DNA of 64,000 bases from Thereva unica (Eukaryota > Arthropoda > Insecta > Diptera > Therevidae), in the NCBI GenBank assembly GCA_949987705.1, contig OX465283.1, positions 71,805,720 through 71,869,719 of the forward strand, written 5' to 3'. Within the stretch, counting starts at the first letter, position 1; each line of letters opens with the position of its first letter. Positions 55,091-64,000 of this stretch are shown one piece after another. Position numbers and translations under genes: made by a program. The notes under the pieces were generated by a model. That model was not told the origin of the DNA. It saw only the letters and a program-made list of their open reading frames with translations, and ran no database searches.

Positions 55091-56184
55091 TAGAGATGCG
55101 CCGAATATGGGTTCGACCGAATACGAATATTTGGTCAAAAATGTACCGAACCGAACATTCGGCCGAATTATTCGGTTCATCTTTGCGCAGTTCATATAGA
55201 TCGGCGAAGCGATCTGGCAGTAGCAGCGTTTGCCCACCCCTTGAGCACTTTGCGCTAGCTCGGCTCGCTCACTCACTGCGCCGCTCTTTCTTTTATTGCA
55301 ATTTTTCGTGTGATAGAACAATCGCCAAAAATAAGGGACTAAAGCAAGAATTCCATAAACATTGAGGCCCTACGTACATGGGTCGACGGATTTCCAATCC
55401 CAGTTTCAAACTGGTTTCACCATTATCACACTCACAACCAGTTTGCAACCAAAATGAAACCTTTGTCCACACAAAAGCGCAACTGAGTTTTCATCAATCA
55501 GTGTTCTGTGGTCAGGAAGATTTTGTTGAATAAACTTTGACACATACAAGTGCAACCACCCAATTGAAACTGGTGACATTTCCAAGCATACATGCGTTGC
55601 ATTCGGTGACAGACAATATAGAAGTGGGTGTATTCAAATGCGACGGAATATTCCATGAATGGAATGTATGCAACGAAAATGTCGGTCTATATTTCAACTT
55701 TTTCTATATTGCCGCATTCGACATAGCACACACAATCATACACTCGTTACTTAGATTTTTGGGTTATGTCGGGACGGAATGCAACTACGAAATTAAGTGT
55801 TGGTGGAAACTATCATATATCATGGAACCGCATATCATGGAACCGCTGAATGTAACGCAAGTACGGAAGTATAAGCTTGATATTGCTTCCGACCGGCTAG
55901 AACAGTCGAACGCAAGCAGCTGCAAACTAGTTTCAAATCAGTCTTGTTTCTGTCGACTCATGTGTCTCTCTTCCATTTTTTTTAAATTTTTGATTTTGTC
56001 AATAAATATGGTTACACAAAGAAGTGTTTGTTTCATTTAGAAACCTATGTACGGTTTCAGAATAAAGCCTCTTTAACATATGTAATTCTTAAAATAATAC
56101 TATTTAAATATTCGGTAATTATTCGGCCGAATACGAACATTAATACGCCGAATAAACCGAATACGAATATTCGGCGCATCTCTA
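55091..56184. mobile_element. hAT-type non-autonomous element, 1094 bp, 8-bp duplication ATATTAAT
   Basis: Ends are TAGAGATGCGCCGAATAT and the complement of ATATTCGGCGCATCTCTA, an 18-bp exact inverted repeat, followed by several ATTCGG/CCGAAT blocks on each side. Perfect ATATTAAT copies flank it (55083-55090, 56185-56192). The interior has no transposase and contains another repeat at 55376-55963. Confidence 0.92.
55376..55963. mobile_element. MITE-like repeat nested in the hAT element
   Basis: ACATGGGTCGACGGA at the left pairs with the complement of the right end (ACATGAGTCGACAGA). Both ends are followed by AAACTRGTTT-type self-complementary motifs, and GTCCACAC occurs inside. The central part (about 55575-55740) is similar to the minus strand of 62530-62700. 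Target duplication not resolved. Confidence 0.65.
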
Positions 56185-56199
56185 ATATTAATAAAGATT

Positions 56200-57010
56200 T
56201 TTTTAAGGAGATATAACATAACGTTTCGGGCATCTGTACGTGTGTAGCACATCTTTGCATTTTCTGTAGTTTGTTTATCACAATGGACTTACTCAGGTTT
56301 GGCCACCCTACTAAATCCACGTTTTGGTACTGGGTGGACAATCGCAGTGTAGAGCCATGTTAGGGGAGAAGTCCTATTTCTTCGCAATGGATTTTTTTGT
56401 ATGCGAAAAGAGCTGTGTCTGTGTTTTCATTTCAAAAGAGCTTCTAGTCCAGGATTACTCCCAGATATTTGGCACTGTTGCTAAATTTGAGCGTAACATT
56501 GTCAAGCAGGTGTGGAGCTAGGGGTGGGGTTTTATACCTCCTCAGTTCGAAAGGCTTAGTAACGCCGCCGTCATGAGATTATAGAGGACTTGAAGAAATT
56601 TTCCTTTTTTGATGATAGAAATGTCAACTGCGTACGCCAGGATGTGGTACCGGTAAGGATGAGAGACACCAGCGACGACTCGATCCCCAGTTTTGCCAAG
56701 GCCACGGTAATGGCGTTCGGGAGCACTTTATGAAAAGCTCCCTCTATATCAAGAAAAGCTACTAATGTATACTCTTTAACTTGGAGTGATTTTTCTATGG
56801 TTGAAACCAATAAATGAATGACAGTGCCCGTGGATCTGCATTCTGTGCGCCAGAGAGTTCAAAGGTACGTATGATCTGCCTCAGATATGCCTTTCTGGAG
56901 TCTTGAGTAGAAAGAAAGATCTTTGGGTCTTTGGGTATTGCATGGGCGGCTTTTCCTGTCTTAAGTATAAAGACCACTTGTACCTCTTTCCAACTAGAAG
57001 GAACACAGTA
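56200..57010 (-). pseudogene. Non-LTR RT fragment (I/R1/LOA-like)
   Basis: Minus-strand pieces: VVFILKTGKAAHAIPKD (about 56980), RTFELSGAQNADPR (about 56860), TIEKSLQVKEYTLVAFLDIE and GAFHKVLPNAI (56810-56710, RT motif A) and AKLGIESSLVSLI. A later C-terminal part is near 56340-56220 (TWLYTAIVHPV). The region between has lost the catalytic box. It abuts the hAT element's right duplication. Confidence 0.7.
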
Positions 57011-57899
57011 ACACAGCAGTTATGCCGGCACTGTGCCGTAAGGCCTTGTGATTTATAAGGCTGGAAGGTATTTACAGCCCATTCAATTCTTGCTCGGTAT
57101 ATGATGGATTTGACCAGCTGTCATGACGCTGGAGGGTTTATCGCCATGGTTGTCTCATTCGTAGTAATACTCGGGATGTGGGTGTCCACGAGGGTGGCTT
57201 CAATGTAAGGTTCTTTACGATAAGCCTAGTACAGTAACCGCACTGGCAGCACGGTGTACCTTACCGAATCTTGAAAGGTCATCGGAAGGAAAGAGGTCCT
57301 CATCTTCGTGGGCTAGATAAAAAGAGGCCATCCTGAGTTCTGTTTTATCTCCAGGTCGACTACAGTAAGTAGTAAGATTGGCATGTTCAGTAGCGTATGG
57401 CTTTTGTCCGGGCTAGTGGTGTCTCAATAGTATGTCCAAGGATACGACCGTTGAATATGAGTCCAACGATGATAACGCCGACCACATTTCATTTTCTTCT
57501 GAGATGATTGTAGATGAGGATGATATTTTGGAAAAAGTGCAAATAGAAAAGAGAGGGATAAACCACAAAAAATTTTCATAGCTTGGAATCCAACGATTGG
57601 GCCTACGGGATACTATGCAAAAACGCCCCTTACACTTTAGGTTAGAGGTAGTGTGGAAACGAATGCAGCACGATGCCAAGACTTATCAGCCCTATATATT
57701 TAAAGCTATTGGTTCGGTGTAAATTCGGTATAGGATACAAAATTTACGTAAAGTCGATAATTTACGCGATATTTGCGAAAAACTGATTTTTGGACCTTTG
57801 ACCTCTGATATCTCAAGACGCGAACACGAGATTATATGAGACTTTTGACATATCAAATAGAATGCCAAAACAAAGGTTCACACGAATTTTAAGCTTACC

Positions 57900-58900
57900 T
57901 CTCATAAGATATTAAGAAATAAAGACGAAGTATTGGCTAGATGGGCAGAGCATTTCGAGGAACTACTATTGAGCCCAGCGCAGGGGAACAAAACAGAATA
58001 TGATAGCGAGTGATGAGAAAGACAGCACAACAGCCCCTGACAACGATAATAAGGCATCAGGATCTGACGGAGGCGGAGAGGAAACTCTCCAAAAACATGT
58101 TTGAAGTGACAGTTGAAATCTGGAGACGGAAAGAAATGCCTGATGAGTGGAACGAGGCCATAGGATGTCCCTTACCCAAAAAGAGAGACTCTCTATCTTG
58201 CAGCAACTATAGAGGAACAACGCTATTGAATACAACATACAAAGTTTTTTCACGAGTACTCTATAACCATACGACTGATTACGACTACAACCATACATGG
58301 AAAGAATATTAAGAGAGTATCAATGCGGTTTTCGTCCTGGAAGATCCACAACAGACCAGCTATTTGTACTCAAAGAAACCCTAGAAAAGGCTGTTGCATT
58401 TAACATAAACATCCACATGTTATTCATCGACTACAAACATGCTTACGATAGTGTGAATCGTCATGAGTTATTTGAATACCAAAACACTTTGTAGAACTGA
58501 CAAAAATCTCGATGAAAGATGCAAGCTGTAGAGTCAGAATTGATGGTGAATTATCCCCACCCCTCAGAACAAATAGAGAATTAAGGCAAGGTGACGCTCT
58601 CTTCTGCTTGTTATTAAAAATGGCCCTAGAAAATGCAGGAAGAGATGTATCGATTAACACATCAGGGTGTATCTTTGATAGGTCAATGCAAATATTAGCC
58701 TTTGCCGACGATATTGCTATCCTTGGAAGATCATTTGAGAGCATGTAGGAGAACTTTGTAGCACTTGAGGAAGCCGCTCGGCTTAAATCGGGTTGGAAAT
58801 AAAAGAGCACAAAACAAAGTATATGTGCACAAAAAACGCCAGAAGTAGCAGTCAAAATATAACGATCGACACCTACAATATCGAAGCAGTGGTGGTCCCT
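57900..58900 (+). pseudogene. Non-LTR RT fragment (RTE/CR1-like), second family
   Basis: Plus strand: LARWAEHFEELLL (57932-57970), KMPDEWNEA-like text near 58137, YQCGFRPGRSTTDQLFVLKE (58318-58378), HMLFIDYKHAYDSVNRHELF (58412-58475, motif A), LRQGDALFCLLLKMALENAG (58583-58640) and ILAFADDIAILGRS (58692-58733, the FADD catalytic box). One stop and a short gap lie between motif A and the next block. Distinct from the RTE copies nearby. Confidence 0.8.
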
Positions 58901-59640
58901 TCGGTCCACACGATTAACTTCCCAGTATGATGAAGGAACGCACGCAATTTCCTGAAACTGTATCACGCGTAGAAAATAATTCCCCGTCAAAAAGTGCTAA
59001 TCCAAGGTTTGAAAAATTCGTGATGTTTGTAAAGAGTAACGAAATTTTTGCACGATTTTAAAAAGGTTGTCGGATTTTGACAAGTGATGTTTTTTGGAAG
59101 GCTATCGCTGTGCAGAGTCCAAAAAAGATCACTTTGTTTAGAACGGGTCGCATTCCGTCGAGTCTTTCTGACACTTATTTGAAGTTTTCCATTTAAACAA
59201 AAAAAGGCCCAACCGAATGTTATGAAATTTTTTTAGGGCATTTTTTCGTTAATATTACTCTTTCGGCACCTCAAAGAAGTCGATATAGTTTTTGGCCCGC
59301 TCGGTATCGTGTAGGTTCAAAAATCACGAACGTCGTTTAAACAAAAATAATATGAGTGTGCTTAAGACCACACTTTAGAAGTAAACCTTTGGTGCCCAAC
59401 GGCTAGTAATATGCAATAGATATAGTGGAAAGTCTGTCGGATCTATAGTACGCTTGAGAAAATTCAGGCCAACGACAGATGCAGGAAGAATAGTGACGAA
59501 TCTACTGACGGACTTGATACAAATACTATTTGAAAATATCAATATTTATGAATTCCTATTTACATTAAAACCTAAAAGTAACCGAGTAAAAATAATTTTT
59601 ATTGGCTAATTTTCTTAAAAGCATACACGCGGTGCACCTA
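58901..59640. other. Unassigned spacer
   Basis: No coding or repeat boundary recognised; moderately AT-rich. Confidence 0.35.
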
Positions 59641-60200
59641 GTACGTATAGCATATAAGTGCGCATCCCACACGGGTATGCACGCTTCCGCCACAGGCATG
59701 GATACTACCGCCACAGGCACGAAAATCTAAACATTCGCCTCATGGAAGTAAGCTGGTGACATATGCATTGCATTCAGAGGTTCATAAAATTGAATGGTTT
59801 TTTTCCGTCCCGGCTTTCACACATAACCCGACCCAGTAGGAATTCTAGGAAGGCCTTACCGATGGAGCACTGAAATAAGTACTCATCTGGTAAGGGGTAC
59901 CCCTTATTTTCTTGGTGCTAGATGAGCCCTTACAAACCCCATTCCAAGAGAAGGCAGATGGTAAGGTGTAGTCCAGAATTATACCCAAACAAGTGAGAGT
60001 TTGCCCGATGACTCAAGGGAGCTTTCCTGGAGCTTTCATAAATTTTTAGAAAGAAAGAAAACGGGCAATTATATTCGTCGACATAAAATGCGACATTAGC
60101 ATACTCAATAGCCCGGCTCTCATTCGATACCGAGGACAAGCAGCTTTGGAGAAATGGAGAATTTAGTTGGGGGACTGCTTAGGTAAAGCCACTCTCGGGC

Positions 60201-62207
60201 TTGGAAAAAAATGCATTTGTAAAAGATTATGTTATGTCCAGATTCGGTTATGTCCAGAGAAACATGCAACATTGGATCTCGGACAGCACCTGGCAAAAAA
60301 TAGAACGCAGGAGGGCCCTCAAAAATAACATAAACTCTACAAGCGACCCGGATAGACGTCACCAACTTGAACGGGAATACTCTCAATTACACCGAGAGGT
60401 AAAGAGAAGTGTCCGGCGTGATAAAAGGCAGCAGATAAACGAGCTCGCAGAAAAAGCGGAAAACGCGGCAAACACAGGCAACAGTAAGGTGCTGTACCAA
60501 ATCACTAAACAGCTCTCGGGAAAGCACTCTACTAAAAAGCATGCCGTTAAGAGTGCGGATGGAAGGCTGCTGTGCAGCGACGAGGAGCAGCTCCAAAGAT
60601 GGAGAGATTATTTCTTCGCCGCCCTGAATGGCTCACTCACACAGGAACCTCAGGAAAACAGCAACAATGCACAGCCGATAAGAATCAACACCCGGGCCCC
60701 ATCCAAGACCGAAATAGTAACCGCAATTCATGCGATGGCCAATGGTAAAGCAGCTGGAAAAGATGGCATCCCGCCAGAATTGTTGAAAGCCGACTCAAGC
60801 CTCATAGCAGATGCGCTTCAGCCAATCCTCGAATTAGCATGGAACACCTGTACCTTTCCGGAGGATTGGACGGAAGGTATCATAGTCAAAATACCCAAAA
60901 AGGGGGATCTAACAATATGCGACAACTGGAGAGGCATCTGTCTATTATCTACTGTGGGTAAAATCTTGTCCCACACTATACTATCAAGAATAAGAGAGGC
61001 AGTAGATCAAACGCTTAGAAGGCAGCAGGCCGGATTCAGGAAGGGCCGTTCATGTATAGATCACATCAACACCTTAAGAATAATAGTGGAACAGTCTACT
61101 GAATTCCGATCCCCCCTTTACCTTGCTTTCGTAGATTATGAGAAAGCGTTCGACTCGGTTAATAGGAGCTTTATATGGCAGGCATTACGGCGACGTGGAC
61201 TGCCGGATAAGATAATAGAATTGATAAAAGCCCTATACAACAATTCCAAATGCAGAGTTCTCCATAACGGAAAATTATCCGACAGCTTTGAGGTGAGTTC
61301 AGGAGTACGACAAGGATGCTTACTATCCCCATTACTATTTCTTATAGTAATAAATGACATTCTTGTTGGCGCTCTAGATAGTAGAACAGGCGGCATACAG
61401 TGGGGTTTGCTAGATCGCCTTAAGGACCTCGACTACGCAGATGATATCTGTTTGCTGGCCCACAGACATCAGGAGCTAAAAAACATGTTAAACAATTTGG
61501 CAACAGAAAGTAGTCTAGCAGGCTTAAGGCTGAATCCGAATAAAACCAAAGAAATGCGGATAAATGCAAACACACTTGAACGAACTGCGCTGAATAACCG
61601 TGACGTGGAACTGGTAGATAAATTCTGCTACCTCGGTAGTATTATTACCGAAAATGGTGGTGCAGAAGAAGACGTCAGTTCCAGAATAAATAAAGCACGA
61701 AGCGCATATGCATGCTTGTTCCGCATATGGAGATCAACGGAGATCTCAACCAACACCAAATTGCGGCTGTTCAACTCCAACGTTAAGGCAGTTCTTTTAT
61801 ACGGTTGCGAAACATGGAAAGTCACCCAATTCATCACAAGGCGCCTACAAGCCTTCATAAACAGATGCCTACGTCGTATCCTAAAAATCCGCTGGCAAGA
61901 TAGAATTTCAAATGAAGAGCTATGGCGCCGTGCCGGCCAAGAAAGGATAGACGACCAAATCAGGCGAAGGAAATGGAATTGGGTTGGCCACACCTTGCGA
62001 CGCGATAACGAAAATCTAGCCAAACAGGCCCTTGACTGGAACCCGCAAGGATCCCGTCGAGTTGGAAGACCTAGAACAACGTGGAGGAGAACCCTACTAG
62101 CAGAGGCCGCAACTACTGGGAGATCCTGGTCCGAGCTAAGAGCTGTCGCGCAAAACAGAGTCCGCTGGAGGGCAACTGTTTCCGCCCTATGTCCCACGAG
62201 GGATTAA
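60201..62207 (+). CDS. RTE reverse transcriptase ORF, 668 aa, lacking the endonuclease
   Basis: The ORF is open throughout. About the first 12 residues come from flanking DNA; RTE sequence starts at FGYVQRN. RT landmarks: KAAGKDGIPPELLK, QQAGFRKGRSCIDHINTLRI, LAFVDYEKAFDSVNRSFIWQ (motif A Asp), GVRQGCLLSPLLF and LDYADDICLLAHRH (YADD box). A C-terminal region with ETWKVTQFI, RILKIRWQDRISNEELWRRA and RVGRPRTTWRRTLLAEAATT is complete here and missing from copy 1. The endonuclease is absent through 5' truncation, so this copy cannot mobilise itself although the RT frame is undamaged. Confidence 0.92.
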   Translation: MEKNAFVKDYVMSRFGYVQRNMQHWISDSTWQKIERRRALKNNINSTSDPDRRHQLEREYSQLHREVKRSVRRDKRQQINELAEKAENAANTGNSKVLYQITKQLSGKHSTKKHAVKSADGRLLCSDEEQLQRWRDYFFAALNGSLTQEPQENSNNAQPIRINTRAPSKTEIVTAIHAMANGKAAGKDGIPPELLKADSSLIADALQPILELAWNTCTFPEDWTEGIIVKIPKKGDLTICDNWRGICLLSTVGKILSHTILSRIREAVDQTLRRQQAGFRKGRSCIDHINTLRIIVEQSTEFRSPLYLAFVDYEKAFDSVNRSFIWQALRRRGLPDKIIELIKALYNNSKCRVLHNGKLSDSFEVSSGVRQGCLLSPLLFLIVINDILVGALDSRTGGIQWGLLDRLKDLDYADDICLLAHRHQELKNMLNNLATESSLAGLRLNPNKTKEMRINANTLERTALNNRDVELVDKFCYLGSIITENGGAEEDVSSRINKARSAYACLFRIWRSTEISTNTKLRLFNSNVKAVLLYGCETWKVTQFITRRLQAFINRCLRRILKIRWQDRISNEELWRRAGQERIDDQIRRRKWNWVGHTLRRDNENLAKQALDWNPQGSRRVGRPRTTWRRTLLAEAATTGRSWSELRAVAQNRVRWRATVSALCPTRD

Positions 62208-62235
62208 GGGGTACATAGATAGATAGATAGAAAAG
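60230..62235 (+). mobile_element. RTE-clade non-LTR retrotransposon, copy 2, 5'-truncated
   Basis: Homology to copy 1 begins at about 60237 (FGYVQRN) and runs to the stop at 62205-62207. A short 3' end and an ATAG repeat (62215-62230) follow. RTE elements typically end in a short tandem repeat rather than poly(A), and 5' truncation is usual. Weak AAAAGAT candidates for a duplication exist on both sides. Confidence 0.88.
62215..62230 (+). repeat. ATAG tandem tail of the RTE element
   Basis: Four units of (A)TAG directly follow the RTE 3' end. They mark the true 3' terminus and supply the reference end that copy 1 lacks. Confidence 0.85.
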
Positions 62236-62529
62236 ATGAAGAAATAAAAGCATTTCGACACCGGATCACATATCTACAGGCGCCCATGAATAGCTCTTTT
62301 TGCAATGTTCCATTTGCTGCCTTACTATACCCCTTACAGATGAGCAGTTCTATAAGTACTCTAAGGTAAGTACTAAAGTAAGGCCTTACCCCCTATGACA
62401 TCGTGTGTAAAAGTAAGCACTTCTGTAAAAGGGAGTGGTAAGGCCTACCCCTTACCAGTAAGTGCTGATTTCAGTACTTCTGTAAGCTTACCGGTCCTAC
62501 TGGGGAAAATCTAAGTAACGAGCTCATGC

Positions 62530-62720
62530 AAGGTGCATGTGTTTGTTGTGCATACTTGTGTGTGCTATTTCGAATGCGGCATTACAGAAAAAGTTAAAAG
62601 TAGTCCGATCTTTTCGTGGTATGCATTCCATTCATGGAACATTTCGTCAGGTCGCATTTGAATACACACACTTCTATATTATTTATGTCACCAGCTGTAT
62701 GCATGCTCCGCTCCCGCTAC
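62530..62720 (-). repeat. Dispersed repeat, second copy of the 55.6-kb sequence
   Basis: On the minus strand AATATAGAAGTGTGTGTATT, then TCAAATGCGAC, TTCCATGAATGGAATG and GCCGCATTCGA line up with the plus strand at 55615-55720 in the same order. This shows a dispersed repeat family with copies near both the hAT and the RTE insertions. Confidence 0.75.
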
Positions 62721-62730
62721 ATTCATGAAC

Positions 62731-63298
62731 ATTAATAATTGCATCCGCATCGGCATAGACTATTCCAAACCCAAGTATTGTTTTACCAAGCAGTTCGCCA
62801 ACCACATCCAATAAAGCTTTACCTACGCGAGCCGCTTTACCTACGCGAACGAGAGCCAGTCTACTTGAGTATGGTATTGGCACCCTTTATGGCCACCTAG
62901 CCAATTACCTGATTTCTTCGTCCCATACAATCTTTTAGGGAGCCAATTAATTTCAAAGGGAGCAAAAAGAAATGCAAAAAACAATCAACCTTTTTTCAAA
63001 TTCCTCTTTCTAGGCGTAGTTAAAAATAATTTATTTTAGCTGATTAAACCGAATTTGAAGCATAAAGTTGAAAAAACATTTTTTTCAAACCTTTATATTT
63101 TCAGACGATGTAGGGATAGTTTCAGCCCTTTACTATTATCCCTTATCATAAAATTTGCTTTGTTAAAAATCTACCACTTTTGAATATAATTATAAATATT
63201 GCAAAAAAATGTATTTTATTGGATTGTTTTTGATTATAATTAAAATTATCGCGAAAATCCTTAAAAAGGGAGTTTTTAAGCATATTTAAAGGTGACAT
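62731..63298. other. Unassigned spacer
   Basis: AT-rich after 62940, no gene recognised. Confidence 0.35.
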
Positions 63299-64000
63299 TT
63301 TTTTTTTTTTTTTTTTTTTTATGTGACAGTGCTAAGCTCAGGAGTCACCCTTTGTACTACCAGTCCGTCATGTCATTTGTCACGTCATGGTGCAATGTCT
63401 AGCAGTAAGCTTAGTACGGGGAGGGGAGGGGGGTATAGGTTAAGGGTTAAAAGGAACGGGGGGGTATTGAAGAAGGTGGTGATGAACCCTGCGTTTGAAC
63501 TCTTGGATGTTGTAGGAGCTCGGAAATACTGACTGCGAGAGACTATTCCACAGTCGAGTTGTTCTATTAACAAACGAATTCATATCTTGTTGAGTGCGTG
63601 AAAGGGGGAGTTGCAGGTGAAGGGAATGAGACGAGTGGGCTAATCTGGTGTTGCGGTTATAAGATTGCCGTGGAGGCAGGAGAGCGTTTAACTCGGAGGA
63701 ACAGTCATTATGATAGTAGCGATAAAATTTAGTCAATGCTGCTACATTCCTACGGTGGCTGAGGGGGTCGATGGTGGAGCCAGCGGTGTCGTCATCAATT
63801 AATTTAAGGGCCTTTTTTTGGACCTTATCTAACCATGCCAAGGTGGTTATTGGAGCGCCGCCCCAAACGAGGGAGTTATATTCGAGAAGAGGCCGTATGT
63901 AGGATTTATAAATAACAGCGCGGGCCGATGGCTGGAGGAGGAACTTGCACCTCTTAAGAAATCCCAAGCACTGGGATGCTTGTTTGGCGATTTGGAATAT
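63299..64000 (-). mobile_element. 3' end of a CR1/Jockey-group LINE, continues past the right edge
   Basis: A ~23-base T run at 63299-63321 is the poly(A) tail on the minus strand. A ~118-bp 3' UTR precedes the ORF end at 63440. The coding end is similar to the decayed copy at 46.4-46.6 kb. Confidence 0.85.
63440..64000 (-). CDS. C-terminal part of a LINE reverse transcriptase ORF, partial
   Basis: Open from the right edge (IFQIAKQASQCLGFLKRC) to the stop at 63440-63442. YKSYIRPLLEYNSLVWGGAP and LDKVQKKALKLIDDD mark the post-RT thumb region of Jockey/CR1-type ORF2. WNSLSQSVFPSSYNIQEFKR marks the conserved C-terminal end. No frameshift is visible in this part, so it is younger than the copy at 46.4-48.96 kb. 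The catalytic domain lies outside the window. Confidence 0.88.
   Translation of the reverse strand: MFQIAKQASQCLGFLKRCKFLLQPSARAVIYKSYIRPLLEYNSLVWGGAPITTLAWLDKVQKKALKLIDDDTAGSTIDPLSHRRNVAALTKFYRYYHNDCSSELNALLPPRQSYNRNTRLAHSSHSLHLQLPLSRTQQDMNSFVNRTTRLWNSLSQSVFPSSYNIQEFKRRVHHHLLQYPPVPFNP

Larger units (their letters stand above)
59832..62504. mobile_element. MITE-like repeat split by RTE copy 2
   Basis: CCCAGTAGGA at 59832 pairs with TCCTACTGGG ending at 62504. Inside each end are many GGTAAGG/CCTTACC and AAGTACT blocks in both orientations (59858-59980 and 62320-62500). Removing the RTE leaves about 660 bp. A wider, weaker inverted similarity around AGCTGGTGACATA (59749 and the complement near 62690) suggests this repeat itself sits in an older element. 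Confidence 0.6.

Noticed and set aside
58424..58990. 188-codon minus-strand ORF
   Set aside because: Antisense to RT motifs (FIDYKHAYDSVN, FADD) of the plus-strand LINE fragment.
61628..62197. 189-codon minus-strand ORF
   Set aside because: Antisense to the well-supported RTE frame; its translation mirrors the plus-strand ORF at 5243-5914, which is itself antisense to the other RTE copy.

Overview
This window looks like a repeat-rich insect chromosome, most likely a dipteran with a tephritid-like repertoire. That assignment is inferred from TE content, intron sizes of 54-57 bp in one small gene, and gene structure; no marker gene settles it. Two host transcription units can be supported. One is the 3' part of a large minus-strand gene (29.2-54.9 kb, nine exons, all phases consistent) for a single-pass membrane protein with at least four CUB domains, one LDL-receptor class A domain, a transmembrane segment and an acidic tail, i.e. 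LEV-10-like architecture. Its 5' exons lie beyond 55 kb and were not found. The other is a candidate small plus-strand gene at 4.75-5.22 kb with three ~55-bp introns and a 48-residue ORF that crosses two splice junctions.

Everything else is mobile DNA of several ages. From left to right: a BEL/Pao LTR retrotransposon on the minus strand (gag-pol open to the left edge, 826-bp LTR at 3840-4665); the candidate small gene; a 3'-truncated RTE-type non-LTR element (5.4-8.8 kb) whose ORF carries a 393-bp hAT-type MITE; a decayed P-superfamily (THAP/DDE) transposon (9.0-11.7 kb) interrupted by a ~297-bp palindrome; several MITEs; a long T-rich tract (13.6-15.5 kb); an old RTE-like relic (16.1-18.0 kb); and a decayed Transib (RAG1-like) transposon at 20.65-23.34 kb. 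AT-rich DNA follows, up to the 3' exon of the CUB gene.

The introns of the CUB gene (6.9, 13.5 and 2.9 kb) have filled with insertions: a CR1/Jockey-like relic (29.75-31.1 kb); a 573-bp element with 33-bp perfect inverted repeats; a MITE (32.92-35.34 kb) split by an exactly 2000-bp non-autonomous Transib with a perfect 5-bp target duplication; a 599-bp MITE; a DDE_Tnp_4-type transposase relic (38.3-40.1 kb); a BEL/Pao relic (40.7-42.2 kb); a tRNA-like SINE fragment; a CR1-like relic (46.4-48.96 kb); and an RNase H-bearing LINE relic (51.6-53.0 kb). Right of the gene lie a 1094-bp hAT element with a perfect 8-bp duplication, two LINE RT fragments, a second RTE copy (60.2-62.2 kb, ORF open, ATAG-repeat tail) nested in older repeats, and the 3' end of a further LINE that runs off the right edge.

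The most notable item is the Transib pair: one element retains recognisable RAG1-core landmarks, and both have termini matching the RSS heptamer CACAGTG (one end degenerate).
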